Source of the DNA: Actinocatenispora sp963805605
GTDB lineage: Bacteria > Actinomycetota > Actinomycetes > Mycobacteriales > Micromonosporaceae
NCBI GenBank assembly: GCA_963805605.1
Contig: CAWDUX010000001.1
Coordinates: 806,001-870,000 of the forward strand
Reading direction: 5' to 3'
DNA length: 64,000 bases
In this document: positions 54,595 through 63,825 of the stretch, piece by piece
How the letters are laid out: each line of letters begins with the position of its first letter
Position numbering within the stretch: position 1 is the stretch's first letter
Notes under the pieces: model-generated
Told to the model about the DNA's origin: nothing
Seen by the model: the letters and a program-made list of their open reading frames with translations, nothing else
Database searches by the model: none
Position numbers and translations under genes: made by a program

Positions 54595-55233
54595 CTACGC
54601 CGCCTGCGCGCCTGGTAGATCGCGCCCGCCGGCGCTCCACTGCTGCAGCCGGGCCACGACCTGTGCCGGCTCCGGCACGTTCCACAGCGTCATCCGGGGG
54701 ACCCAGCCGGCCGGGCCGGGGACCCCGATCAGGATATTGCCCACGCCGGGCCGCACCTCCTCGATCCGGTACGTGGACGGTGCCTGGTCACCGTCCGGAG
54801 CGAGATCGGCCGGCTGGTAGGCCCTACCAGACCCGAGGGAAGCGCGCACCACCAGTACCCGCCGGTCGGTGATCACGTACAACATGTCGGCCACCACGCG
54901 CGGCGATGGCGGGCAGGCCGGTTCCGGGATCAGCAGCGCGAGCAGGCCGACAACGGTCAACAGCACACCGGCGGACACGACCAGGCCGGTACCCACCAGG
55001 AGCGGCAACATCCAGGTGGTGATGTCCAACCGGACGCTGCGCAGTATCGGAAGTATGACCAGCATCGTCACCAGGGTTGCCAGGCCCGCCATGGAGAACG
55101 CGAGCACGGCCCGGGTGAAGCGGCGCACAAGGTAGTGCCGGCGGCTGCCCGCGGCCCTCGGCCGCAGCCACCACAGAATCTTCTCGTCCGGCCCGAACAT
55201 GTAACCGTCCGCCGGGCGTACCGGTGCGCTCAT
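54595..55233 (-). CDS. Two-helix membrane protein, PH-domain-like
   Basis: The 212-residue product has a short head (GPDEKILWWLRPRA), two membrane helices (AVLAFSMAGLATLVTMLVIL and VGTGLVVSAGVLLTVVGLLA) and a C-terminal domain with YVITDRRVLVVRASLGSGRA, a pattern common in bacterial PH-like membrane proteins. No function is known. The ATG at 55233 has only AGAAGT upstream. It lies downstream of ideR on the same strand. Confidence 0.7.
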   Translation of the reverse strand: MSAPVRPADGYMFGPDEKILWWLRPRAAGSRRHYLVRRFTRAVLAFSMAGLATLVTMLVILPILRSVRLDITTWMLPLLVGTGLVVSAGVLLTVVGLLALLIPEPACPPSPRVVADMLYVITDRRVLVVRASLGSGRAYQPADLAPDGDQAPSTYRIEEVRPGVGNILIGVPGPAGWVPRMTLWNVPEPAQVVARLQQWSAGGRDLPGAQAA

Positions 55234-55378
55234 GGTTACTTCTGAGTACCACGCCGTGTCGCCGGCCAAACCGGGAACGTGGAAAAGATGACGCGCACGG
55301 GAAACCTTCGACCTGAATGCGAGTTGCCGGCCTGCGGAAACCATGATCCGCAGGCCATGAGGTGCCGGTGACGCGGAG

Positions 55379-56077
55379 TCAGGTCGTCACGAATACCCGG
55401 CTCGCCACCGACTGCGGCAGCCGCAGTTCGGCGCCCCCGTGCCGGATCACCACCACGTCGTCCTCGCGCGCGACGCTGACCGTCGCGCCGGGGTCGATGC
55501 CCGCCGCGTGCAGCCGTTCCAGCAGCGCGGCGTCGGTCTGTACGCTCTCGCAGATCCGACCCACCGTCACCGCACCGGTAACCACCGGGCTGGTCAGATT
55601 GTGTTCCGGTCCGGGTACGGCGGCCGGGCAGGCATCCGGGTCGAACACCTCGAGGCCGGGGATCGGATTGCCGTACGGCGAATGGGTCGGCCGCCCGAGC
55701 AGTTGGTACACGCGCTGCTCGACGTCGTCGCTCATCACGTGCTCCCAGCGGCACGCCTCATCGTGGGCGGCCTCGTAGCGCATCCCGATCACGTCGATGA
55801 GCAGCAACTCCGCGAGGCGATGTTTGCGCATCACACCGATCGCATGCTTGCGTCCGGTATCGGTGAGCGCGAGGTGACGGTCACCTTCGACGGTCAGCAG
55901 GCCGTCGCGCTCCATCCGTGCCACGGTCTGACTCACTGTCGGTCCGCTCTGGTGCAGGCGCTCGGCGATGCGGGCACGCAGTGGCGCGACGCCCTCCTCC
56001 TCCAGTTCCAGGATGGTGCGGAGGTACATCTCCGTGGTGTCTACCAGGTCGTTCAACGCGCCCTCCCGGGTCGCCAT
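55379..56077 (-). CDS. ideR: Iron-dependent repressor (IdeR/DtxR)
   Basis: This 232-residue protein is strikingly like mycobacterial IdeR: LVDTTEMYLRTILELEEEGV, LRARIAERLHQSGPTVSQTV (DNA-binding helix), RMERDGLLTVEGDRHLALT and RKHRLAELLLIDVIGM, then EACRWEHVMSDDVEQRVYQL with metal-site Cys, Glu and His. A C-terminal SH3-like domain follows. With Fe(II) bound it represses siderophore and iron-uptake genes. ATG 56077 follows AGGTAG; a TTG at 56056 would match the mycobacterial start. It is divergent from the sulfurtransferase. Confidence 0.95.
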   Translation of the reverse strand: MATREGALNDLVDTTEMYLRTILELEEEGVAPLRARIAERLHQSGPTVSQTVARMERDGLLTVEGDRHLALTDTGRKHAIGVMRKHRLAELLLIDVIGMRYEAAHDEACRWEHVMSDDVEQRVYQLLGRPTHSPYGNPIPGLEVFDPDACPAAVPGPEHNLTSPVVTGAVTVGRICESVQTDAALLERLHAAGIDPGATVSVAREDDVVVIRHGGAELRLPQSVASRVFVTT

Positions 56078-56119
56078 GCTACCTGAAAATCATTGCGGGA
56101 TACTTGCCGCGTGGCGTCC

Positions 56120-56998
56120 ATGAGTAACGCTGACCCGCTGATCAGCGCCGAAAACCTACTCACCGTCCAGGGCAGTGGCAATTCGTCTCAGATGCCTCGG
56201 ACAGTTCTCGACGTGCGATGGCGGCTGAACCAGCCGTCGGCGCGCCCGGACCATCTTGCCGGACACCTGCCGGGCGCGGTCTTCCTGGACCTCGATACCG
56301 ATCAGCTGACCGGCCCGCCCGCCGTTCCCGGTGGGCGTCACCCGCTGCCCGACCTTGCGGGGCTGCAGCGGGTACTGCGCGGTGCCGGGATCAATCGGGA
56401 CAGCCGGATCGTGGTGTACGACGACGGCGACGGGCTGGCCGCCGCCCGTACCTGGTGGACGTTGCGCTGGGCGGGACTTGCGGACGTCACGGTACTCGAC
56501 GGTGGTTACCGGGCCTGGCTGGCCGCCGGTGGCCCGGTCGAGACACAGGTGCCGCAGCCGGAACCGGGGGACGTGACGCTCACACCGGGACAGCTGCCCG
56601 TACTGGATGCCGCAGGTGCGGCCCGTACGGCCGCCGAGGGTGTGTTGCTGGATGCCCGGGCCGCCGAGAGGTACCGGGGGGAGGTCGAACCGATCGACCC
56701 GGTGGCCGGGCACATCCCCGGTGCTGTCAACCTGCCGATGTCCTCGACGACCGGGCCGGACGGCCGGTTGCTGCCCGCCGGGGAACTGCGGTCGCTGTTC
56801 GCCCGGCACGGCGTGACCGAGGGCGTACGGGTCGGCGCCTACTGCGGGTCGGGTGTCACCGCCGCGCACACCGCACTGGCGATGACGGTGGCCGGTCTCC
56901 AGCCGGTGGTCTACATCGGTTCGTGGAGTGACTGGGTCTGCGACCCGGAACGGCCGGTCGCCACCGGGGAACGGCCGGGGGCCGCGTCCGTGGAGTAG
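56120..56998 (+). CDS. Two-domain sulfurtransferase (rhodanese/3-mercaptopyruvate type)
   Basis: This 292-residue tandem rhodanese has an inactive N-terminal domain (IVVYDDGDGLAAARTWWTLR) and an active C-terminal domain with Cys242 in AYCGSGVTA. It transfers sulfur from thiosulfate or mercaptopyruvate to thiol acceptors or cyanide in the cytoplasm. ATG 56120 and GTG 56111 are both possible. It is followed by a perfect 14-bp hairpin. Confidence 0.92.
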   Translation: MSNADPLISAENLLTVQGSGNSSQMPRTVLDVRWRLNQPSARPDHLAGHLPGAVFLDLDTDQLTGPPAVPGGRHPLPDLAGLQRVLRGAGINRDSRIVVYDDGDGLAAARTWWTLRWAGLADVTVLDGGYRAWLAAGGPVETQVPQPEPGDVTLTPGQLPVLDAAGAARTAAEGVLLDARAAERYRGEVEPIDPVAGHIPGAVNLPMSSTTGPDGRLLPAGELRSLFARHGVTEGVRVGAYCGSGVTAAHTALAMTVAGLQPVVYIGSWSDWVCDPERPVATGERPGAASVE

Positions 56999-57017
56999 AA
57001 GCAGTGCTCTGCTGTCG

Positions 57018-57058
57018 ACGACGACCGGCGAGCCCCGTGGGGGATCGCCGGTCGTCGT
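57018..57058. terminator. Hairpin between the sulfurtransferase and the first DivIVA-like gene
   Basis: A perfect 14-bp stem (57018-57031 with 57045-57058, ACGACGACCGGCGA and complement) and a 13-nt loop lie 20 nt after the sulfurtransferase stop and face the convergent coiled-coil gene. Confidence 0.75.
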
Positions 57059-57103
57059 GTGTAGAGGTCGCCGAGCCGGAACTCGCCCGCCCGGTGGCCG
57101 CGA

Positions 57104-58711
57104 TCAGAGGTACTGGCTGCGCCTGGGCACCGGCCGTCGTTCCGGACCGTCGGACCCGGGCAGGTCTGTGTCGCTGTCCGAGGAGATCGACTCGAGGATG
57201 GTCGTACTGTCGTTGGGCGACGGCTCCTCGGATGCCGCGGTGGTCGAACCGACGCCGGTCTTCTCGCCGCCCTGCACACCGCGGTGAGGGGCGTCGGCCG
57301 GGTCGGGGTCCGCCTGCGGGCCGTGCGCTTCAGGGCTCTGCGCGGCCGCATGCTCGTCAGAGTTCACGTCCGCCCGGTCCGCATGCTCGGAGTCGTGCTG
57401 CTCGGAGTCGTGCCGGTCGGAATTCTGGTCCCCGGAGTCCGGTGATCCGATCCGGTGGGCGCTGGATCCCGCCGTCGACGGCTCGTCATCGTCATCGTCG
57501 TCGTCCAGTAGCGCGGCACTGGCCCCGGTCAGCCGGGTGAGCGTCTCGCGCAGACTGCCGATGTCGCGCTTGATCTGCCGGCGCCGGTCGTCGAGCTCGC
57601 CGACCTTGCGGCCCGCCTCCGCGACGATCCGGTCGGCCTGGGCCCGGGCGGTGCCGAGGATCGCCTCGGCGTCACGGCGCGCGGATTCGGTCGCCTGCCG
57701 GGCCGATTCCTCGGCCTTGGCGCGGACCTGGGTGGAGTGCTCCTCAGCGGATTCGCGCAGCTCCTGCGTCGCCATCTCGGCCTCGGTCCGGACCTGTTCG
57801 GCGTGCTGATCGGCGTCCTGGCGGGTCTTCTCGGCGTATCCGTCGGCGTCGCTGCGCACATTGGAGTCGTGCGCGGCAACATCGTGCCGGATCTGCTCCG
57901 CCTCGCTCTCGGCGGCGGTACGCAGCTCGGCCGCGTGCTGATCGGCCGCCGTGCGGGTCTCCTCGGCGTACTGGTCGGCCTCGGTGCGTACCCGGTTGGC
58001 GTAGCTGGTGGTCTCCTCCTTGAGCGTGCGGAGCTCCTCGGTGATCGCGGCACGTTCCCGCTCACCGTCGGCACGCAGGGTGGTGATCTCCTGTTCGGTC
58101 TGCTCCCGGAGCCGGCCAGCATGCTCCTCAGTGGCGCTGCGTAGGGAGTATGCCTGCTGCTCGGCCTCAGTAACCAGCCGCTTCGCCTGCTCGGACTTCT
58201 CGGCGAGTTCCTCTTCGACCGCGGTGCGGCGAGCCTCCTCGGCCGCCTCCGTCTCGGCACGCCGGTTGTTCAGCGTGGTCTCGAAGTCGCGGCGGGCCTG
58301 CTCGGCCTTCTCGTGCGCCTCGGCGAGTATCCGCTCGGCCTCGCCGCGTTGATCCTCGATCGACTGGAGGGCGGTCTGTTTGATCGCGTCGGACTCCTCC
58401 TCGGCGAGCGAGAGGATCTGCTCGACCCGGGGGCCGAGATGACGGTACGACGGCTGCCCGTCCACCGCCGCGCGCCGGCGCAGATCGACCATCTCCGCCT
58501 GCAACTGCTGCAACTGAACACTGAGTTGCTGCACCTGCCGGTGAGAGTCGTTGCGTTCGGTGGCCAGTGCGGTGAGGTCAGCCTCGACCTGGGCAACGAA
58601 ACGGTCGACCTGCCTTCGGTCGTACCCACGCAGCACCATCTCGAAGCTCGCCTCATTGCGCGAGCCACCGTCATTCAAAGAGAAGAGACCCTGATCCCCG
58701 CCTTGCGACAT
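57104..58711 (-). CDS. DivIVA-domain coiled-coil protein with acidic tail (polar-growth cytoskeleton type)
   Basis: This 535-residue protein starts with a DivIVA-like motif (FEMVLRGYDRRQVDRFVAQV), continues with roughly 330 residues of heptad-rich Ala/Glu/Arg coiled coil, then a run of seven aspartates and a disordered Ser/Asp/His-rich tail ending RSQYL. Proteins of this type (DivIVA, Scy, FilP) organise polar growth and septation in mycelial actinomycetes. A second DivIVA-like gene lies directly upstream on the same strand. Which of the named proteins it corresponds to cannot be told by eye. Confidence 0.85.
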   Translation of the reverse strand: MSQGGDQGLFSLNDGGSRNEASFEMVLRGYDRRQVDRFVAQVEADLTALATERNDSHRQVQQLSVQLQQLQAEMVDLRRRAAVDGQPSYRHLGPRVEQILSLAEEESDAIKQTALQSIEDQRGEAERILAEAHEKAEQARRDFETTLNNRRAETEAAEEARRTAVEEELAEKSEQAKRLVTEAEQQAYSLRSATEEHAGRLREQTEQEITTLRADGERERAAITEELRTLKEETTSYANRVRTEADQYAEETRTAADQHAAELRTAAESEAEQIRHDVAAHDSNVRSDADGYAEKTRQDADQHAEQVRTEAEMATQELRESAEEHSTQVRAKAEESARQATESARRDAEAILGTARAQADRIVAEAGRKVGELDDRRRQIKRDIGSLRETLTRLTGASAALLDDDDDDDEPSTAGSSAHRIGSPDSGDQNSDRHDSEQHDSEHADRADVNSDEHAAAQSPEAHGPQADPDPADAPHRGVQGGEKTGVGSTTAASEEPSPNDSTTILESISSDSDTDLPGSDGPERRPVPRRSQYL

Positions 58712-58939
58712 GGTCCAATCCTCACACGTGACGGCCTGTCACACACGCAAGGCACCAGGGTGACGGGTCTCGCGTTTCAAGCTCGGCACAGAGCGATGTG
58801 CAGAGCGCGAAACCGTCAAGCTGATGCGTCGCCGCGCAGACTGTCGGCCGGATGTCCTTATCGCACAATAACTTTCGCCCACTGGACGATGGCCGGTCAC
58901 CGACGACCACGAAGAGGCCGTTCGGGTTCCGGATACCAT

Positions 58940-58968
58940 GATCGGGCGGGTATCCAGCCCGCCCGATC
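58940..58968 (-). terminator. Hairpin after the second DivIVA-like gene
   Basis: A perfect 11-bp stem GATCGGGCGGG/CCCGCCCGATC (58940-58950 with 58958-58968) lies 18 nt past the reverse-strand stop at 58987, so each coiled-coil gene is probably its own transcript. Confidence 0.7.
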
Positions 58969-58986
58969 AGTGGTGTGAGACAGATC

Positions 58987-60306
58987 CTAGCGACCGCTGG
59001 CGGCCGGGATCCGCTGAGTGTCGTCGTCTGCCTGGGTGGCGACCTTCTCCGCGCTGTCGGCCATCTTGTCGGTGGCCGCGGCGATCTCCTCGACCTTCTC
59101 CTCGGCCTTCTGGGCGGCGGCCGCGGGCGCGCCACCGATACCGGCCAGGCCGCCGAGCATTTCGCGCAGCTGACCCAGCTGGGCGGTGATCTGGTCCCGC
59201 TGGCGTCCCAGGTCCTCGACCTCGCGGCGGGCGGTGTTCGTCGCGTGGTCGGCTTCGGAGCGCGCCTCGGAGGTCACCCGACTGGACTCCGATCGGGCCT
59301 CGGACAGCGTCTTGTCCGCGAGGGCCTTGGCCTTGTCCACGGTCTCGTTGGCGGTCCGTTCGGACTCCAACCTGCGGGACTCGGAACGCTGCTCGATCTC
59401 CTTGGCGCGGTCCTCGGCGGAGCGTGCCCGCGACTCGGCCTCGCTGACCAGTTTCTGGGTCTGCGCGACCGCAGCGGTGTGCCGCTCGGACTCCTCCCGC
59501 TCGGACTTCTCCCGGCGCTCGGCCAGTTCCAGCGCGAGTGCCTGGAGTTCCTTGTCCCGCTTGTCCTTCGCCTCGGCGAGCAGCTTGGCCGCCTCCGCAC
59601 GACGCTCTTCGGCCTCCCGCATCGCCTTGGCGCGCAGCTGGGTGATCTCCCGCTCCGCGGTGGCCCGCATGGTGGAGACCTCGCGCTCGACGCTGGCCTT
59701 CAGCTCGGCCACCTCGTGTGCGGTGGCGGTGCGCAGCTGCTTGGTTTCCCGGTCGGCGTCGGCGCGCAGGTTGTCGGACTCGCGACGGGCCTGTACGCGG
59801 GTCTCGGCGGCTTCCCGCTCTGCCGTGGTCTTGGTGCCGCTGGCCTCCCGCTCGGCGGCCGACTTGACCGCGGCGGACTCGGCGCGTGCCTTGTCGGTGA
59901 TCTCGCGGGCTTCCAGCCGGGCGGCGGACAGGATGCCCTCGGCCTCCCGCTTGGCCTCGGCGCGGTGTTCGTTGGCCTGTTCCTCGGCCAGCCGGAGGAT
60001 GTGCTCGACCTTGGTTCCCAGCCCGGCCAGCGTGGGGCGGCTGTTCTCCTCAAGCTGCTTGGACTGGTCGCCGAGCTTCTGTTCCAGGGAGACACCGCGC
60101 TGCTCGGCCTGCCGTAGGCGGCGCTGTGCGTCGGTCATCCGCTGCTCGGCCTCGCCGCGCGCGCTCTCGGACTGGCCGAGCGCGGCGTTCAGGCGCTGCA
60201 CGAAGTCGTCCACCTGGGCGCGGTCGTAACCGCGCAGGACGACGGTGAAGTCAGGCTGGCTGTTCGCCTGTTCGAAGAAATTCATGGAGGGCTGCTGCTG
60301 GGCCAT
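58987..60306 (-). CDS. DivIVA-domain coiled-coil protein
   Basis: This 439-residue protein has an N-terminal DivIVA motif (FTVVLRGYDRAQVDDFVQRL) followed by about 340 residues of almost unbroken coiled coil with repeated EREA and SEARSE patterns, then an Ala-rich tail. ATG 60306 has GAGG eight bases upstream. It is shorter and less acidic than its neighbour and probably arose by duplication of a polar-growth scaffold; co-assembly of the two is an inference. Confidence 0.87.
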   Translation of the reverse strand: MAQQQPSMNFFEQANSQPDFTVVLRGYDRAQVDDFVQRLNAALGQSESARGEAEQRMTDAQRRLRQAEQRGVSLEQKLGDQSKQLEENSRPTLAGLGTKVEHILRLAEEQANEHRAEAKREAEGILSAARLEAREITDKARAESAAVKSAAEREASGTKTTAEREAAETRVQARRESDNLRADADRETKQLRTATAHEVAELKASVEREVSTMRATAEREITQLRAKAMREAEERRAEAAKLLAEAKDKRDKELQALALELAERREKSEREESERHTAAVAQTQKLVSEAESRARSAEDRAKEIEQRSESRRLESERTANETVDKAKALADKTLSEARSESSRVTSEARSEADHATNTARREVEDLGRQRDQITAQLGQLREMLGGLAGIGGAPAAAAQKAEEKVEEIAAATDKMADSAEKVATQADDDTQRIPAASGR

Positions 60307-60914
60307 TGACACATCCTCGCAGACCCCCCGGCTGCCGTACATGGCCGCAAGCCTCCGTACCGAGCCGGGTGGAGAGGGCCGCGGCCACCGACGTACGGGG
60401 GGAGTCTTTTGTCGGTTTGCCGGAATTTTGGGAATGAGCCGGAACTGATGCTACTCGCTCCGGCAATGCCTAGCTCGTACTCGTCACACCGTTGACAGCC
60501 GACATCGTCCTCCCGTGGACTGGACGCGACGGTAGGCAATCCGAGTGACCTTCGCCACTCTATTCGCTCCACTCCGGATACTCCACCCGGCACCGCACGG
60601 CACCCACTGGTGGATCTCTGCGTCGGCGACACTGTCGACGATGGAGCGATCGGGACGACCGGAGGCAGTCCCGGTGCCGGTGGCACTCCTACCACCTCAA
60701 CGACGCAGCGCCGGTCCAGGCCACGGCCCGGCCCGAACAGATGGAGTTGTCGCCGGTTCGTTCCGGTGCCGCTGGTGTTCCCGCGCCAGAGGCGCCGGTA
60801 CGAGGAACATCCGCTGCTCGACCCGGATCGACCGACCGTGTCGCTCTGTCGTCACTGTCACTGTGTCATAGCTGACATGACGACCGACACTGTAGCTATT
60901 TCGTGGTGCCGCCG
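60307..60914. other. 608-nt intergenic region upstream of the DivIVA-like gene
   Basis: No gene is supported. Forward readings here are Arg/Pro/Ser-rich and lack conserved sequence. The region must hold the promoter of the DivIVA-like gene and the end of the epimerase transcript. A small dyad TGTCA-TAGC-TGACA (60864-60877) lies 37 nt past the epimerase stop and may be a weak terminator or operator. The length is unusual for this compact window and an unannotated RNA is possible. Confidence 0.45.
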
Positions 60915-61385
60915 CTACCGGCGTGCGGGTTCTACCAGCTCCACCAGTACGCCCCCGGCGTCCTTGGGGTGGATGAAGTTGATCCGGGAGCCGGCCGTGC
61001 CCGGCCGCGGTTCGTCGTAGAGGACCCGCAGGCCGCGGGCCCGCAGCGCGGCCGAGGCGGCCGCCACGTCGCGCACCGTGTACGCGACCTGCTGGACGCC
61101 CGGCCCGTGCTTGGAGAGGAAGGTGGCGATGGTGGCCGTCGGGTCGGCCGGTGCGAGCAGTTGGATCATCGGCCCGGTCGGATCCTGGCCGACCCGCAGC
61201 ATCGCCTCCCGGGTGCCCTGCTCGGTGTTCGTCTCGCTGTGTACGCATGTCATCCCGAACACGTCGGTGTAGAAGCCGATCGCCTCGTCCAGGTCGGCCA
61301 CCGCAATTCCGACATGGTCGATGCGTAGCAGACCGAGATCCATGCTGTGATGGGGTGCACGCCCCTGCTCATCCGCCGTTGCCAT
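60915..61385 (-). CDS. mce: Methylmalonyl-CoA epimerase
   Basis: This 156-residue vicinal-oxygen-chelate protein has paired metal-site blocks: RIDHVGIAVADLDEAIGFYT (His), MIQLLAPAD (Gln/Glu region), GVQQVAYTVRDV (His position changed in sequence spacing) and FIHPKDAGGVLVELVEP (terminal Glu). It interconverts (R)- and (S)-methylmalonyl-CoA between propionate metabolism and the B12 mutase. ATG 61343 (MDLGLLRIDH) is an alternative start. It is divergent from the thiolase and near meaB, a consistent pathway neighbourhood. Confidence 0.9.
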   Translation of the reverse strand: MATADEQGRAPHHSMDLGLLRIDHVGIAVADLDEAIGFYTDVFGMTCVHSETNTEQGTREAMLRVGQDPTGPMIQLLAPADPTATIATFLSKHGPGVQQVAYTVRDVAAASAALRARGLRVLYDEPRPGTAGSRINFIHPKDAGGVLVELVEPARR

Positions 61386-61402
61386 GTCGGTAGTCTGGCT
61401 GG

Positions 61403-61416
61403 TGAACGGTCGTTCA
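61403..61416. promoter_or_regulatory. TetR-like operator between the epimerase and thiolase genes
   Basis: TGAACG-GT-CGTTCA is a perfect 6-2-6 dyad 18 nt upstream of the epimerase start and 68 nt upstream of the thiolase start, a size and composition common for TetR-family sites. The regulator is not in the window. Confidence 0.45.
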
Positions 61417-61483
61417 GGTCAGTCGCCGTACCTCCTCGGCGGGCCAGCCCGGCCGATGGACGTCACCTGGAAGGACAAGCGTC

Positions 61484-62668
61484 ATGACAAGTGTGCTGGT
61501 GCACGGCGCCCGTACCCCGATGGGTCGGCTGCTCGGCAATCTGAAGGACTTTCCCGCCACCGCGCTGGGCGGAGTGGCCATCAGCGCCGCGCTGACCCGG
61601 GCGGGCGTCTCCCCGGACCAGGTCCAGTACGTGATCATGGGCCAGGTGCTGCAGGCCGGCGCCGGGCAGCTGCCGGCCCGCCAGGCCGCGGTCGCCGCGG
61701 GCATCCCGATGACCACGCCGGCGGTGACCGTCAACAAGGTCTGCCTGTCCGGGCTCAACGCCATCGCCACCGCCGACCAGCTGATCCGCGCCGGTGAGTT
61801 CGACATCGTGGTGGCCGGGGGGATGGAGTCGATGACCAACGCGCCGCACCTGCTGACCGGTCAACGCGGCGGCTACAAGTACGGCGACGTGACGATGCAC
61901 GACCACATGGCCTACGACGGTCTCACCGACGCCTACGACGAGGTGGCGATGGGCGAGTCCACCGAACGGCACAACGGTCCGCTCGGTCTCACCCGCGAGG
62001 AGCAGGACGCGTTCGCGGCCCGCAGCCACCAGCGGGCCGCACTGGCGCAGAAGAACGGCATCTTCGCCGAAGAGATCACCCCCGTGTCGGTACCTCGCCG
62101 CAAGGGTGACCCGATCGTCGTCGCCGAGGACGAGGGCATCCGGCCGGACACCACCACCGAGACCCTCGGCCGGCTGCGGCCCGCGTTCGCCGCCGACGGC
62201 ACGATCACCGCCGGCAGTGCCTCCCCGATCTCCGACGGTGCCTGCGCGGTCGTGGTGATGAGCAAGGAGAAGGCGCAGGAACTGGGCCTCAGCTGGCTTG
62301 CCGAGATCGGTCCGTACGGCACCGTCGCCGGCCCCGACAACTCGCTGCAGTCCCAGCCGGCCAACGCCATCCGGCGGGCCCTGGAACGGGCCGGCGCCCA
62401 GCCTTCCGACCTCGACCTGGTCGAGATCAACGAGGCGTTCGCGGCGGTCGGCGTGCAGTCCACCCGTGAACTGGGCATCGACCCCGAGCGAGTCAATGTC
62501 AACGGTGGCGCCATCGCCCTGGGCCACCCGATCGGCATGTCCGGTGCCCGGCTCGCACTGCACCTTGCGTTGGAGCTGCGCCGCCGCGGTGACGGACTCG
62601 GCGCGGCGGCCCTGTGCGGCGGCGGCGGGCAGGGTGACGCGCTGCTGCTGCGGTCCGCGGGGAACTGA
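61484..62668 (+). CDS. Acetyl-CoA C-acetyltransferase (thiolase)
   Basis: At 394 residues with nucleophile Cys87 (NKVCLSG), NEAFAAV, His in GGAIALGHPIGMSGARL and the second Cys in LCGGGGQGDALLL, this is a complete degradative/biosynthetic thiolase. It joins or splits acetoacetyl-CoA. It lies five nt before meaB, so the two form an operon linking acetyl-CoA with propionyl/methylmalonyl-CoA metabolism. Confidence 0.95.
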   Translation: MTSVLVHGARTPMGRLLGNLKDFPATALGGVAISAALTRAGVSPDQVQYVIMGQVLQAGAGQLPARQAAVAAGIPMTTPAVTVNKVCLSGLNAIATADQLIRAGEFDIVVAGGMESMTNAPHLLTGQRGGYKYGDVTMHDHMAYDGLTDAYDEVAMGESTERHNGPLGLTREEQDAFAARSHQRAALAQKNGIFAEEITPVSVPRRKGDPIVVAEDEGIRPDTTTETLGRLRPAFAADGTITAGSASPISDGACAVVVMSKEKAQELGLSWLAEIGPYGTVAGPDNSLQSQPANAIRRALERAGAQPSDLDLVEINEAFAAVGVQSTRELGIDPERVNVNGGAIALGHPIGMSGARLALHLALELRRRGDGLGAAALCGGGGQGDALLLRSAGN

Positions 62669-62673
62669 CCCGG

Positions 62674-63639
62674 ATGACACCTACCCGGTCGGCCCAGCTA
62701 CCCGTCCCGGAACTGCTCGATCAGGCCCGCGACGGCAACGCGCGTGCCGTCGCCCGCCTGATCAGCCTGGTCGAGGACGACGCGCCGGCATTGCGTGAGA
62801 TCGCCGCCACACTGGTCCCGTTCGCCGGACGGGCCAGCGTGATCGGGCTGACCGGGGCGCCGGGTGTCGGGAAGTCGACCACCACCTCGGCTCTGGTGAG
62901 TGCGCTGCGGGCCCGCGGACAGCGGGTCGGCGTACTGGCCGTGGACCCGTCCTCGCCGTTCACCGGCGGGGCGATCCTCGGCGACCGGGTCCGGATGCAG
63001 GAGCACGCCACCGATCCCGGTGTCTACATCCGTTCGATGTCCTCGCGGGGGAACCTCGGCGGGCTGGCGGCCGCCACCCCGCAGGCCGTACGGATCCTGG
63101 ACGCCGCCGGCTGTGACATGGTGCTCGTCGAAACGGTCGGCGTGGGCCAGGCCGAGGTGGCGGTGGCGAGTCTGGCCGACACCACCCTGGTGCTCACCGC
63201 CCCCGGGATGGGTGATGCGATCCAGGCGGTGAAGGCCGGCATCCTGGAGATCGCCGACATCTTCGTGGTCAACAAGGCCGACCGGGACGGCGCCGACGCC
63301 GCGGCCCGTGACCTGCGCGGGATGCTGGCGCTGGCCCGCCGCGAACCCCACGAGTGGCGGCAGCCCGTGCTGCGGTGCGTTGCGGCCCGCAACGACGGCA
63401 TCACCGACGTGCTCGACGCCATCGACAAGCACCGCGCCCACCTGGCTGAACACGGCGGGCTGGCGCGGCGTCGGCAGGCCCGGGCCGCCGCCGAGATCCA
63501 GGCGATCGCGCTGACCGCACTGCGCCGGCGGATCGACGGCAGCGGTGACGGCAGCGCGCTCGCCGGCCTGGCCGACCAGGTCACCAGCGGGGAACTCGAC
63601 CCGTACACGGCGGCCGACGAGATCCTCCGCGACCTGTGA
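62674..63639 (+). CDS. meaB: MeaB-type G-protein chaperone of methylmalonyl-CoA mutase
   Basis: The 321-residue protein has the P-loop GAPGVGKST (61-69), the switch Asp in VLAVDPSSPFTGGAILGDRV, ETVGVGQAEV and the NKAD guanine-specificity motif (FVVNKADRDG). It gates loading and repair of adenosylcobalamin on the mutase. GGGGAACTGACCCGG precedes the ATG. Its position with the epimerase and thiolase is the usual actinobacterial arrangement; the mutase itself is not in the window. Confidence 0.95.
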   Translation: MTPTRSAQLPVPELLDQARDGNARAVARLISLVEDDAPALREIAATLVPFAGRASVIGLTGAPGVGKSTTTSALVSALRARGQRVGVLAVDPSSPFTGGAILGDRVRMQEHATDPGVYIRSMSSRGNLGGLAAATPQAVRILDAAGCDMVLVETVGVGQAEVAVASLADTTLVLTAPGMGDAIQAVKAGILEIADIFVVNKADRDGADAAARDLRGMLALARREPHEWRQPVLRCVAARNDGITDVLDAIDKHRAHLAEHGGLARRRQARAAAEIQAIALTALRRRIDGSGDGSALAGLADQVTSGELDPYTAADEILRDL

Positions 63640-63825
63640 GCTGATCCCGCCGCGGTCAGGTCGACGCAACGATCCGGTCACGTCCCCGGCTACGACTGAA
63701 CCTCGTCCCGCCCGATGAGGTCGAGTGGTCAGGACCGTACGATCCGCGCGGCCGACCGGACGACTCCGACGGCCGGCAACCCACGCGGGCCGGTCCGCCA
63801 GGCGGTCGACGGATGGGGAGGCGCG

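Noticed and set aside
58938..60117. Forward Gly/Leu-rich frames opposite the DivIVA-like gene
   Set aside because: They mirror the periodic coiled-coil codons on the other strand; the repeated Gly/Leu pattern is an artefact.
60545..60871. Forward reading of 108 codons in the gap before the epimerase
   Set aside because: Arg/Pro/Ser-rich composition with no ribosome site or recognisable motif.
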